NCBI GenBank assembly: GCA_045542355.1
Contig: JAZQKX010000020.1
Location: 10,423 to 74,422 of the forward strand
Source: UMGS1532 sp045542355
GTDB taxonomy: Bacteria > Bacillota > Clostridia > Oscillospirales > Acutalibacteraceae
Length of the DNA: 64,000 bases
Reading direction: 5' to 3'
In this document: positions 7,873 through 16,798 of the stretch, piece after piece
Position numbering within the stretch: the first letter of the stretch is position 1
How the letters are laid out: every line of letters begins with the position of its first letter
Made by a program: the position numbers and the translations under genes
Notes under the pieces: model-generated
What the model saw: the letters and a program-made list of their open reading frames with translations, nothing else
Told to the model about the DNA's origin: nothing
Databases searched by the model: none

Positions 7873-9101
7873 TGCGCGACAACAGTATAAAAGCGCTGGA
7901 GCTGCTCTCGCCGTCCGGCGATTTAACCCGTCTGAAAGCGGCTGTGGACTACGGCGCTGACGCGGTATATCTTGCGGGTGAAGAATTTGGAATGAGGACT
8001 GCAACCGCTAACTTTTCAAAGGAAGATTTGCGGTTGGGTGTTGAATATGCCCACATGCGCGGTGTTAAGGTGTATGTAACCTGTAATACCATTCCTCATA
8101 ACGACGAGATTGCAAGATTGCCCGAGTTTATTGAATATTGCGCCGCAACAGGTGTAGACGGTCTCATAATTTCCGATATTGGTACCTTTAACCTTTGCGG
8201 TAAATATGCTCCCAATGTGGAAAGACATGTGTCGGTGCAATCAGGTATAACTAACTATGAAACCGCACGAGCATTTTACGAAATGGGCGCTAAACGTATA
8301 GTCGTTGCCCGCGAGCTGTCATTAGATGAGATTGCTGAAATTCGCGCAAAGACCTCGAAAGAACTGGAAATAGAAGCTTTTGTTCATGGAGCAATGTGTG
8401 TTTCCTTTTCAGCGCGTTGTATGCTTTCAAGCTATATGACAGGCCGTGATGCCAACAGAGGAGACTGTGCTCAACCCTGCAGATGGAGCTATTCTCTCAT
8501 GGAGGAGAAGCGTCCGGGTCAGTATTTTGATATCACCGAAACCGAAAAGGGCACATATATCCTCAATGCAAACGACCTTTGCATGGTAGATTATATAGAC
8601 AAGTTGGCTAAAGCGGGTGTTTATAGCTATAAGATTGAGGGCAGAGCCAAGTCCCATTACTATACAGCTGTTGCTACCAACGCTTACCGCGGAGCAATAG
8701 ACGAATATCTCAAAAACCCCGATGCATATAAAACTCCCCGGTGGGTTACCGAGGAGCTAAATAAAATCAGTCACCGAAACTATTCCACAGGTTTTTATCT
8801 TGGCAAACCCGAAAATAGCCAGACCTATTCCCATGCGGGATATGTCAGGGACTATTTTGTTGCTGCTGTGGTTGAGGGCTATGAGGACGGTTGCATATTG
8901 GCAAGACTCAAAAATAAGTTTAGCCTTGGTGAGACTCTTGATTGTCTTGAGCCCAAGGCGGCGCCAACGCTTATTAAGGTTGATAAAATGTTTGACCATA
9001 ACGGAGACTCCATTGATGTGGCACCCCACCCAATGAGCCTTATAAAGATACCCTTTAACCGACCCTTGGAAATCGGCTCTCTGCTCAGAATTAAATCATA
9101 A
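7872..9101 (+). CDS. U32 family peptidase-like protein (tRNA hydroxylation type)
   Basis: Member of the U32 'collagenase-like' family, whose YrrN/YrrO/TrhP members are needed for 5-hydroxyuridine formation in tRNA. The family signature is visible as EAFVHGAMCVSFSARC, followed by conserved cysteines in GDCAQPCRW. I chose the ATG at 7872 (409 aa) over the in-frame ATG at 7857, because GGGGAGAGGA sits just before it and it gives the common TAATG coupling with mltG. Most Firmicutes carry two U32 genes side by side; only one is here. It is the last gene of the thyX run. Confidence 0.9.
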   Translation: MRDNSIKALELLSPSGDLTRLKAAVDYGADAVYLAGEEFGMRTATANFSKEDLRLGVEYAHMRGVKVYVTCNTIPHNDEIARLPEFIEYCAATGVDGLIISDIGTFNLCGKYAPNVERHVSVQSGITNYETARAFYEMGAKRIVVARELSLDEIAEIRAKTSKELEIEAFVHGAMCVSFSARCMLSSYMTGRDANRGDCAQPCRWSYSLMEEKRPGQYFDITETEKGTYILNANDLCMVDYIDKLAKAGVYSYKIEGRAKSHYYTAVATNAYRGAIDEYLKNPDAYKTPRWVTEELNKISHRNYSTGFYLGKPENSQTYSHAGYVRDYFVAAVVEGYEDGCILARLKNKFSLGETLDCLEPKAAPTLIKVDKMFDHNGDSIDVAPHPMSLIKIPFNRPLEIGSLLRIKS

Positions 9102-9110
9102 TAATAATTA

Positions 9111-9149
9111 AAAGGTGCTTAGTTGAGACACACTAAGCACCTTTATTTT
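9111..9149. terminator. Bidirectional terminator
   Basis: The stem AAAGGTGCTTAGT pairs with its complement around a short TGAGACA-type loop and is followed by TTTATTTTA. It separates the U32 gene from the convergent lipoprotein gene. Confidence 0.85.
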
Positions 9150-10725
9150 AGTTGTAGCTTGATTGAGAAAAATAAACCATCAGATTTTGCTTGTTTATTT
9201 GTGGGATGACATCCTCTTTAAAATAATAAGTTTTTGATGATACAAACAGGGGGGAGAGGTATTCATATTCACCTAATAGCTTGACAGCTTTTTTGGTTGC
9301 GCTTTTTAATTTATCTCCTGAGCTACTGTTCATTTTCTTTATGGCATTATCAAATTCTTTGTTTTTGTGACCTATCAGATTTGTGGTAGAGTTTGAGGTG
9401 AATTGTTGCAGATATGCTGTGGGTGACGCCGATATCGCTTTAGAGGGCATAACGGCGGCATCGTAGGCTCCAGAACTTATAGCGGAATTAAAGGCTTCCT
9501 CGCTTTGGAGGGCGGTAATATTTACAGTGACGCCAAAAATGTTCTGCCAGTTAGCCGCGATTTGTTGGGCGATTGATTCGGTTATATCGTTGCTGATATA
9601 TACAATGGAAAAGGTTGGGAAAATTCTTTCTACCCCTAATTCTTCGCACCCTTTTATAAAGTAGTCCAGAGCTTCATCATTCGCGAGAGTAGACTTTTTG
9701 TTTGTGATTTCGTCTGAATAATTCACAATGGTTGGCAGTATAGATCCCGCATTTGTTATGCCGTATTTTACAGTAAGCTCATTATCAATTTCATAGCTTA
9801 CAGTTCCCATGAGAGCCTTCAGTATGTTTTCCTCGGCTATCTGAGATTTGGGGTTAATTATCAAGGAATTCATAACATTGCCTATGTGGGTGGGCTCAAT
9901 ATTAATTTCAGAGGCACTTAGTCTGTCGATTAGAGACTTGTCTAAAATAGTGAAATCGGGCTCATCCTTTTCTATATTTTCAAACAGCTCATCTTCTGAG
10001 TTGAAATATATGTATGCAGAGCGGATTTCAGCGGATTTATAAAGCTCGTACTCTTCGTTAGCTTTGAGAGAACAATAATCCTCGTTCCAAGCGGTTACAC
10101 TGTAGTAGCCGTTCGAGAGCACAGAATCCTCATTCAGTCCGTAGTACCCCTTGCAGGAATTAAAAAAATCCTCATTACAGGGCATGGCAACGGGGGTGGT
10201 AAGTAAATCTAAAAAGCCTGAATTAACGCTGTCAAGCTGAATTTCCAGCTCGTATGCACCGTTGACCATAACACCAATGTTATCGGCAGACTTTTTGCCG
10301 CTAAGAATTTTGGAAACATTCTTTATTGGAAGCAGGTTGGCGGCATAGGGGGAGGCGGTCTCTTTACTCACTGCTCTTTTAAAAGCAAAGAGAAAATCCT
10401 TTGCCGTAAGCGGTCTGCCATCAGACCATTTTGAGGTTTCTTTAAGTTTGAAAGTATAGGTTTTTCCATCCTTGCTAACGCTATAACTTTCTGCCACACC
10501 ACAGGTTAGAACACCTGCTTTGTTGTATTTCATCAGTCCCTCGTAGGTGTTGTAGACTATATGGAGCTCTGTATCGTTTGTGGCAAGTTGCGGGTCAATA
10601 TTTACAATATTAGTGACTGTCTCATATATTAGCGACCTGTTTAAATTCGGGTCACTGCATCCGCTTACACAAAAAAGTGTGCAGAGGATTAGAGCCGACG
10701 ATATTATTCTTAATAGATTTTTCAA
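9148..10725 (-). CDS. Peptide-type ABC transporter substrate-binding lipoprotein (SBP family 5)
   Basis: A 525-residue OppA/DppA-like lipoprotein. The signal peptide ends in the lipobox VSGC (Cys23). The body shows family features such as NIDPQLATNDTELHIVYNTYEGL and SDGRPLTAKDFLFAFKRAVS. It would bind peptides or similar ligands at the cell surface for an ABC importer, but no permease or ATPase gene lies nearby, so it is an orphan. Its ATG overlaps the stop of the upstream fumarase-type gene, which ties it to that operon. Confidence 0.9.
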   Translation of the reverse strand: MKNLLRIISSALILCTLFCVSGCSDPNLNRSLIYETVTNIVNIDPQLATNDTELHIVYNTYEGLMKYNKAGVLTCGVAESYSVSKDGKTYTFKLKETSKWSDGRPLTAKDFLFAFKRAVSKETASPYAANLLPIKNVSKILSGKKSADNIGVMVNGAYELEIQLDSVNSGFLDLLTTPVAMPCNEDFFNSCKGYYGLNEDSVLSNGYYSVTAWNEDYCSLKANEEYELYKSAEIRSAYIYFNSEDELFENIEKDEPDFTILDKSLIDRLSASEINIEPTHIGNVMNSLIINPKSQIAEENILKALMGTVSYEIDNELTVKYGITNAGSILPTIVNYSDEITNKKSTLANDEALDYFIKGCEELGVERIFPTFSIVYISNDITESIAQQIAANWQNIFGVTVNITALQSEEAFNSAISSGAYDAAVMPSKAISASPTAYLQQFTSNSTTNLIGHKNKEFDNAIKKMNSSSGDKLKSATKKAVKLLGEYEYLSPLFVSSKTYYFKEDVIPQINKQNLMVYFSQSSYN

Positions 10726-11246
10726 AACAGGCTACCTCCCGTGCTGTCAATACCCACAAGTAGAGGGAAGCGGTTGAAGTGAAGCTTCTTTATAGATTCA
10801 CAGCCTAAATCGGGGAAAGCTATTACCTCGCAGTAATCAATACATTTTGAGGCAAGAGCACCCGCTCCGCCTAATGCACATAAATAAACGGCACCATTTT
10901 TTACTATTGATTCGACAACCTCGCGGGAACGGGGCCCCTTGCCTATCATGCATTTAAGTCCCAGTTCTAAAAGGCGGGGAGAGTAAGGGTCCATTCTGCT
11001 GGAGGTTGTAGGTCCGCAGCTACCAATGGCAAGTCCCTCGGGTGTGGGAGTGGGACCAGCATAGTATATCGCCGAGCCGTTTAATGAAAAGGGTGGGACC
11101 TCGCCGTTATCAAGCATTTGGATTAGCCTTTTATGTGCGGCATCCCGTGCAGTAAAAACAGTGCCGGAAAGCAAAATTTTGTCTCCGGCACACAGTACGT
11201 CTTTATATTCTTCTATTTGATTTACATCAATTATGTATTCTTTCAT
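10722..11246 (-). CDS. Fumarase/tartrate dehydratase beta-type subunit, unpaired
   Basis: A 174-residue protein with the class I fumarase C-terminal domain, which with its alpha partner hydrates fumarate to malate at a [4Fe-4S] cluster. The signatures are SGTVFTARDAAHK (start of the swivelling domain), AGPTPTPEG, GPTTSSRMD and MIGKGPRS. In most Clostridia the alpha (Fe-S) subunit is the adjacent upstream gene. Here the upstream gene is a coiled-coil protein 3 bases away and no alpha subunit occurs in the window. The alpha gene may lie elsewhere, or the protein may have another partner. Confidence 0.9.
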   Translation of the reverse strand: MKEYIIDVNQIEEYKDVLCAGDKILLSGTVFTARDAAHKRLIQMLDNGEVPPFSLNGSAIYYAGPTPTPEGLAIGSCGPTTSSRMDPYSPRLLELGLKCMIGKGPRSREVVESIVKNGAVYLCALGGAGALASKCIDYCEVIAFPDLGCESIKKLHFNRFPLLVGIDSTGGSLF

Positions 11247-11249
11247 GGC

Positions 11250-11804
11250 TTATTGTTTTGAAGTAACCTCGTTTACCTTTTCTGAAATATTGGTTATTGT
11301 CTTTTTAGCAGCGTCAAAGGATTCAAAAATATATTCTAAGTCGCTGTTGTATTTCTGAGAGGCTTCGGAGATTTCCAACTTTATATCTTTGAGTTTTTCC
11401 TGCATATCTTCGAGAGCCAACATGGTGCGATTAATCTCATAGAAAGCAAGTTCGGAGCTTTCTTTAGTGGACTTATTAATAGCCTCGGCGTTGGATTTTG
11501 CAACCAAATACATTTTTGCAATATCCTGTCCTATTTTCTCAACCTCGTCTTGCTTTGCGCGTAAAGCGGCAGCTTCGCCTGAAAGTCTTTCAACTGTTGC
11601 TTCACTGAGTCTGAGACTTGCCTCGAGCTGGGGTATTTGTTTTAATTCATCAATAAGCTCTGCATTACGACGATTAAGCTCGTCAATATTATTAACAAGC
11701 TGGGTTTCCTTTTCGGAATTGCTTTTCTGCATTTTTTTGATGTATTCAATAACATCTTCGCGATTGAAGCCCAAAAGTTCTCGTCTAAACCCTACCTTAG
11801 CCAT
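11250..11804 (-). CDS. DivIVA-like coiled-coil protein
   Basis: A 184-residue protein made almost wholly of predicted coiled coil. The first ~25 residues (RRELLGFNREDVIEYIKKM) resemble the DivIVA/GpsB N-terminal motif that binds curved membrane. It is followed by long heptad-rich stretches with few aromatics. DivIVA family members organise division, the poles or wall synthesis. No partner is indicated by the operon, which continues into a fumarase beta-type gene and a lipoprotein. It lacks the long C-terminal part of classical DivIVA. The family assignment rests on the N-terminal motif. Confidence 0.7.
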   Translation of the reverse strand: MAKVGFRRELLGFNREDVIEYIKKMQKSNSEKETQLVNNIDELNRRNAELIDELKQIPQLEASLRLSEATVERLSGEAAALRAKQDEVEKIGQDIAKMYLVAKSNAEAINKSTKESSELAFYEINRTMLALEDMQEKLKDIKLEISEASQKYNSDLEYIFESFDAAKKTITNISEKVNEVTSKQ

Positions 11805-11838
11805 GTAAAACCTCCGTTAAAATACCTTTTATAAAATC

Positions 11839-11867
11839 ATTATATCACGCTTTTCTCGACCATTCAA
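11839..11867 (-). promoter_or_regulatory. Predicted promoter of the DivIVA-like/fumarase-beta/lipoprotein operon
   Basis: On the minus strand TTGAAT (11867-11862) and TATAAT (11844-11839) are separated by 17 bases, about 35 bases before the ATG. Confidence 0.7.
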
Positions 11868-11967
11868 CAAAAATTTATATTATTTTTAATATTACTCTTT
11901 TAATACCGATTGAAATAGCTGAGTTTGTGTGTTAGAATATAATAAATAATACCATGGAGTTTAATAT

Positions 11968-13521
11968 ATGAACAGAGTTGTTATTATAGGCGCAGGTCCC
12001 GCAGGACTTACCGCCGCATTTGAACTTTTAAAAAACGGTACCGATTTCGATGTGGTTGTTTTGGAGGAGACCGATAGCATAGGCGGCATTTCCAAAACCG
12101 TAAGGCACAACGGCAACCGTATGGATATCGGAGGACATCGTTTCTTCTCAAAGAGCGACGAGGTCATGAATTGGTGGAAGGAAAGAATGCCGCTTCAAGG
12201 CAAACCCTCCTTTGATGATATTGCTTTAAAACGCGAAAAAAACTTGTCTCCAAACGGTCCCGATCCTCAGTTTGAAGACCGCATTATGCTTGTGCGCAAT
12301 AGAGTATCCCGAATCTACTACAACAACAAATTCTTCGATTATCCCATCAGCATGAAACCCTCAACCTTTTCCAACATGGGGTTATTCACAACCATTTGCG
12401 CTGGTTTTTCATATCTTCGTTCCGCCATCAGTAAGCTTCCCGAAGACTCCTTGGAGGACTTTTATATTAACCGTTTTGGAAAGGTGCTCTACAGCATGTT
12501 TTTCGAGGATTATACCGAAAAACTTTGGGGAAGACATCCCAGTGAAATCTCGGCAGACTGGGGTGCCCAGCGTGTAAAAGGGCTTTCAATTTCTGCTCTT
12601 TTCAAGGACATCTTCAAAAAGATATTCGGAGGCAAAAGCAATAAAAACTCCGAAACCTCGCTTATAGAAGAATTCTGGTATCCTAAATATGGCCCAGGTC
12701 AGCTTTGGGAAGAAGTGGCTAAAGACATTGAATATATGGGCGGAAGAATTCTCAAGAATTGCAAGGTGCTGAGCCTCAATAAGGTTGAGGATAAAATTGA
12801 CTATATCGTCTGCGAGACCGAGGGTAAGAAATTCAAGGTGCAGGGAGATATCTATATTTCCTCTATGCCTGTAAAGGACCTTGTATGCGGTATAAAAGGT
12901 GATAGACCGGACCGAGAAATCAACTTCATAGCAGAGAATTTGCCATATCGGGATTTTGTGACAGTGGGTGTTCTTGTTAATAAGCTTAACCTGAAGAATA
13001 AAACCAAGATTAAAACTCTTGGTAACATCGTCCCCGATTGCTGGATTTATGTTCAGGACAGAAACGTGAAAATGGGACGAATCCAGATATTCAACAACTG
13101 GTCGCCCTACATGGTAGAGGACCCTGAAAACACAGTGTGGGTCGGCTTGGAATACTTCTGTAAGGAGAATGATGATTTCTGGTCTCTTTCCGACAGTGAA
13201 CTACTGGACTTTGTAGCGGGCGAGCTTGAGACCATGGGAATTGCTAAGAAATCGGATATATTGGACTATCATTGTGAACGCATCAAGAAGGCTTATCCTG
13301 CATATTTTGATACCTATAGCCAGATCGATAAGGTAATTGATTATCTTAACGGAATCAGCAATCTTTATCCCGTAGGCAGAAACGGTCAGCACAGGTACAA
13401 TAATATGGATCACTCAATGCTAACCGCTATGAGGACTGTAGACATACTCACCGGTAAGGAGCATGACAAATCCTTAGTTTGGAATGTTAACACAGAAAAA
13501 GAATACCACGAAAAAAAGTAA
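11968..13521 (+). CDS. FAD/NAD(P)-dependent oxidoreductase, UDP-galactopyranose-mutase-like
   Basis: A 517-residue flavoprotein with an N-terminal Rossmann motif GAGPAGL (8-14), an acidic strand end VVVLEE, and GGHRFFSKSD (about 51-60), the pattern of the amine-oxidase/protoporphyrinogen-oxidase/UDP-galactopyranose-mutase group. Similar proteins are usually annotated only as NAD(P)/FAD-dependent oxidoreductase. It ends inside the next gene (38-base overlap), a membrane GT-C glycosyltransferase, so a role in making or editing a sugar or isoprenoid-linked precursor for a surface glycan is plausible. That is inference; the substrate is unknown. Confidence 0.82.
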   Translation: MNRVVIIGAGPAGLTAAFELLKNGTDFDVVVLEETDSIGGISKTVRHNGNRMDIGGHRFFSKSDEVMNWWKERMPLQGKPSFDDIALKREKNLSPNGPDPQFEDRIMLVRNRVSRIYYNNKFFDYPISMKPSTFSNMGLFTTICAGFSYLRSAISKLPEDSLEDFYINRFGKVLYSMFFEDYTEKLWGRHPSEISADWGAQRVKGLSISALFKDIFKKIFGGKSNKNSETSLIEEFWYPKYGPGQLWEEVAKDIEYMGGRILKNCKVLSLNKVEDKIDYIVCETEGKKFKVQGDIYISSMPVKDLVCGIKGDRPDREINFIAENLPYRDFVTVGVLVNKLNLKNKTKIKTLGNIVPDCWIYVQDRNVKMGRIQIFNNWSPYMVEDPENTVWVGLEYFCKENDDFWSLSDSELLDFVAGELETMGIAKKSDILDYHCERIKKAYPAYFDTYSQIDKVIDYLNGISNLYPVGRNGQHRYNNMDHSMLTAMRTVDILTGKEHDKSLVWNVNTEKEYHEKK

Positions 13522-15061
13522 AGGTAGTGCCAAATTGCAAAAGCGGAATACGACCGAGCTAATTGATAATTTTATTGACTGTTTTTCAAAACACCCCATT
13601 CTATTCATAGGGGTGTTTTGCGCATTTTCTTTTTTGCTGGTAATCATGGAAATCAGTTGGACGATTGTATCGATAATCGGATTTTCTCTTATTGTAGTTA
13701 CTGGAATTTTGCTTTATTTTAAAGGCAATCTTAATCAAAGAAACATGGTGCTTTTACTCTTCTTTGCGGGATTTATCTTGCGACTGCAATATATCCTCTA
13801 TACAGGATGCATGGAACGTCAGCACGATGTGGAGGTTTTCGGCAGTGGACATGGTCACTCGGGGTATATTGAATATCTTTATAGTGAGCTGAGACTTCCC
13901 GATTTCGATGTACGGGAAGTGTGGCAGTTTTATCACCCTCCGCTTCATCACGTAATTAGCGCAGTATTCTTGAAGTTTTTCTCCGCTTTGGGTGTGGAAT
14001 ATAACCTTGCATTAGAGGGTTTGCAGAGCCTTACGCTGTTTTATTCATCACTTTGTATGCTTATATCCTACCGCATAATCAGAGAACTGGGTATCAAGGG
14101 TGGCGCTGCCTTGGCATCATTTGCCGTCATAGCTTTTCACCCTACATTTATTATTTTTGCGGGAAGTATAAACAACGACCTGCTTTCGCTAACCTTTCAA
14201 CTGGCGGCGATTCTTTATACTATCCGTTGGTATAAAAATAAAACCCTTTGTAATATAATCGTAATCGCCCTTTGTATAGGTCTGGGAATGATGACAAAGC
14301 TTTCCGCTTGGATGGTTGCTCCCGCCGTAGCTTTTGTTTTTTTATATTCCCTGATTGAAGATTTAAAAGCTAAACGAAACAAACTAAGCTTTTATATTAA
14401 GCAGTATTCTGTGTTTGCTATTGTTTGTGTGCCCTTGGGTCTTTGGTGGAGCATCAGAAATTATATTCTATATTCTGTACCACCCAATTATATACCGCTT
14501 TTGGAGTTTGACAACCCTCAGTATATCGGTTTTCATTCGGTGTCCACTCGACTTTTTGATTTCGGTTGGCATCAGTTCCAAAGCGTATTCGATATGTGGG
14601 GTAACCCCTATTATGAATATAATCCAACGGTGGGACTCCTTAAAACCGCAATGTTTGGTGAAAGCATAAATGACAGTACCTATCCTCAGATTTCGATTTC
14701 TGGAACGGCACTCTTTTGGCTGGGCACGGCTCTTGCGTTAATCGGATTTGCCTATATGCTGTATTTCCTGATAAGTTCTAAGTGCAAACTTGAGCTTACC
14801 GACTGGTTTCTACTGGGCTTGTTTATTGTGATTTTTGTGATGTACTATTATTTTTGCATTTCTTTTCCGTTCACATGCACTCAAAACATTAGATATGCCT
14901 CTCCGCTTATATTGGTTGGCAGTATATATATCGGCAAATCGGTTGAGCGGCAGAAAGCAGGAAACGGCAGGGGAAGGGTAGCATATTTATCGATTATATA
15001 TTCTCTTGTCGGATTGTTCTGTTTGTTCTCAATGGTAACCTATACACTTATTGGCGTATAA
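13484..15061 (+). CDS. GT-C family membrane glycosyltransferase (GT39/ArnT-like)
   Basis: A 525-residue polytopic protein with about 11 hydrophobic segments and a basic cytoplasmic start. The first external loop carries RQHDVEVF and, further on, the acidic/histidine stretch FYHPPLHH, typical of GT-C enzymes that move sugars from polyprenyl-phosphate carriers. SINNDLLS between helices is also common in the PMT/ArnT group. Its start lies within the upstream flavoprotein gene, so the two are translationally coupled and likely work on the same surface glycan. Donor and acceptor are unknown. Confidence 0.82.
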   Translation: MLTQKKNTTKKSKGSAKLQKRNTTELIDNFIDCFSKHPILFIGVFCAFSFLLVIMEISWTIVSIIGFSLIVVTGILLYFKGNLNQRNMVLLLFFAGFILRLQYILYTGCMERQHDVEVFGSGHGHSGYIEYLYSELRLPDFDVREVWQFYHPPLHHVISAVFLKFFSALGVEYNLALEGLQSLTLFYSSLCMLISYRIIRELGIKGGAALASFAVIAFHPTFIIFAGSINNDLLSLTFQLAAILYTIRWYKNKTLCNIIVIALCIGLGMMTKLSAWMVAPAVAFVFLYSLIEDLKAKRNKLSFYIKQYSVFAIVCVPLGLWWSIRNYILYSVPPNYIPLLEFDNPQYIGFHSVSTRLFDFGWHQFQSVFDMWGNPYYEYNPTVGLLKTAMFGESINDSTYPQISISGTALFWLGTALALIGFAYMLYFLISSKCKLELTDWFLLGLFIVIFVMYYYFCISFPFTCTQNIRYASPLILVGSIYIGKSVERQKAGNGRGRVAYLSIIYSLVGLFCLFSMVTYTLIGV

Positions 15062-15066
15062 TTCGG

Positions 15067-15107
15067 GGTGATTGCACATCATTTTGCGCAGTCACCTAAA
15101 TTTTTTA
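15067..15107 (+). terminator. Rho-independent terminator after the glycosyltransferase
   Basis: A 9-bp stem GGTGATTGC/GCAGTCACC (one G-T pair) is followed by TAAATTTTTTAT. Confidence 0.75.
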
Positions 15108-15127
15108 TATTATTATGTAAATAACCC

Positions 15128-15156
15128 TTGTAACATAGTCGAATATTTGGTATAAT
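15128..15156 (+). promoter_or_regulatory. Predicted sigma-A promoter of the maf-mre operon
   Basis: TTGTAA (15128-15133), a 17-base spacer and a perfect TATAAT (15151-15156) lie 48 bases before the maf ATG. Confidence 0.75.
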
Positions 15157-15203
15157 ATTATGTAAAATTATATAAAATCAGTTAATACTAAAGGAGTCTT
15201 AAA

Positions 15204-15785
15204 ATGTTGATTCTGGCTTCTGGATCTCCTCGCCGTAAAGAGATTCTTGAAAAGCTCGGCTTCGAGTTTAAAACTGAGAAAACAAATGCAGATGAATCGG
15301 TCCCTGATAATATGCCTGTAGCACAAATCGCAGAGCATTTAGCTCGGGTTAAGGCTGAGACTTCTTTAAAGCATAATAAAGCCGACACAATCATCGGCTC
15401 AGACACCATAGTGGTACTGGATGGCAGTGTGTTGGGTAAGCCTCAAAATGAGGAGGATGCAAAGGACATGCTCTGCGCCCTATCGGGCAATACACACAAG
15501 GTTTATACGGGTGTTTGTGTTGCGTCAATGAGTCTTATCGAAAGCTTCACCGTAGAAACAGATGTAACCTTCGGAGAATTATCCCAGGAGGAAATAGAAC
15601 GGTATGTAGCCTCAGGTGAGCCGATGGACAAGGCGGGAGCTTACGGCATCCAAGGACTTGGATGTAGATTTGTAAAATCCATAAATGGCGACTATTATGC
15701 GGTAATGGGTTTACCAGCTAATAAGTTATATGAGGTTTTAAAGAAATTTAATTTGGAGGGAAATATATGTTCTCAAGAGATATAG
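15204..15785 (+). CDS. maf: Maf-family nucleoside triphosphate pyrophosphatase
   Basis: A 193-residue Maf/Ham1-fold enzyme that hydrolyses non-standard or excess dTTP/UTP/CTP to monophosphates. It has the typical N-terminal ILASGSPRRKEIL, the central GSDTIVVLDG, and the late KAGAYGIQGLG motif. AAAGGAG precedes the ATG. The last 19 bases overlap mreB, matching the maf-mreBCD order seen in many Firmicutes and linking it to cell-shape control. Confidence 0.94.
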   Translation: MLILASGSPRRKEILEKLGFEFKTEKTNADESVPDNMPVAQIAEHLARVKAETSLKHNKADTIIGSDTIVVLDGSVLGKPQNEEDAKDMLCALSGNTHKVYTGVCVASMSLIESFTVETDVTFGELSQEEIERYVASGEPMDKAGAYGIQGLGCRFVKSINGDYYAVMGLPANKLYEVLKKFNLEGNICSQEI

Positions 15786-16786
15786 GCATAGATTTGGGCA
15801 CTGCCAATACCCTTGTATGCATTAAAAATAAGGGGATTGTTATGAGAGAGCCGTCTGTTGTGGCTTACGACGTAAGAAACGATGCGGTTAAGGCTGTGGG
15901 TAAGGAAGCCAAGGAAATGATAGGACGTACACCAGGAGCTATAGTTGCTGTTCGCCCCCTAAAGGATGGTGTTATCGCAGACTTCCACGTTACAGCCGCA
16001 ATGCTTAAGAGATTCATCAGACAGGCGCTGAGAGGCTCTGTGTTCTCCCGTGCCAGAGTTCTGATTTGCATTCCCGCAGGTGTTACCGAGGTTGAAAGCA
16101 GAGCTGTTTACGATGCCGCAAGAATGGCAGGGTCTGTGGATACCGATTTAATTGAAGAGCCTATGGCAGCTGCTTTAGGCGCCGGTATCGATATTGAAGA
16201 TGCAAAGGGTAGCATGATTGTTGACATCGGCGGAGGTACCTCTGAGGTTGCTGTTATTGCCCTGGGAGATATCGTTACCGCCCAATCCGTTCGTGTTGCA
16301 GGTGATGATTTGGACGAAGCCATTATCAACTTTGTCCGCAAGAAACACAATATGTTAATCGGCGAGAGAACAGCCGAGGATATTAAAATTAATATCGGTT
16401 CTGTGCTCCCTTATGAGGGAGAGCAGACCATCGAGGTGCGAGGAAGAAATCTTCTTGACGGACTGCCCAAGAACATCGAGATTAGCTCTGAAGAGGTACG
16501 TGAGGCAATTTCCGACACAGTTATGCAAATAGTGGATGCAATTCGCTCCACCTTGGAAAAGACTCCGCCCGAACTTGCCGCCGATATTATCGACAGAGGC
16601 ATAATGTTAACAGGTGGCGGTGCTTTGCTTCGCGGCATTGACCAGCTTATTTCTCAGGAAACTGGCATATTCGTAACTGTAGCGGATAATCCACTGGATT
16701 GTGTTGTTCTCGGCACATCAAAATGGTTAGACAACGCCACTTCTTTCGACACTTATGCCACAAGAAAAAGTAAAAGATATAGATAA
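15767..16786 (+). CDS. mreB: Rod shape-determining protein MreB
   Basis: A bacterial actin homologue that forms membrane-bound filaments guiding side-wall peptidoglycan synthesis. The phosphate-1 motif GIDLGTANTLV is at 7-17, phosphate-2 is IVDIGGGTSEVAVI, the adenosine motif is MLTGGGALLRGID, and EEPMAAALGAG connects them. The length of 339 residues is typical. GGAGGG precedes the ATG inside maf. It is followed by mreC, mreD and a class B PBP, so the elongation machinery is intact except for rodA. Confidence 0.97.
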   Translation: MFSRDIGIDLGTANTLVCIKNKGIVMREPSVVAYDVRNDAVKAVGKEAKEMIGRTPGAIVAVRPLKDGVIADFHVTAAMLKRFIRQALRGSVFSRARVLICIPAGVTEVESRAVYDAARMAGSVDTDLIEEPMAAALGAGIDIEDAKGSMIVDIGGGTSEVAVIALGDIVTAQSVRVAGDDLDEAIINFVRKKHNMLIGERTAEDIKINIGSVLPYEGEQTIEVRGRNLLDGLPKNIEISSEEVREAISDTVMQIVDAIRSTLEKTPPELAADIIDRGIMLTGGGALLRGIDQLISQETGIFVTVADNPLDCVVLGTSKWLDNATSFDTYATRKSKRYR

Positions 16787-16798
16787 AGGTGTTATAAA

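Noticed and set aside
7432..8004. 190-codon open frame on the minus strand over mltG and the U32 gene
   Set aside because: It lies wholly opposite two well-identified genes and has no family features; a shadow of codon use on the other strand.
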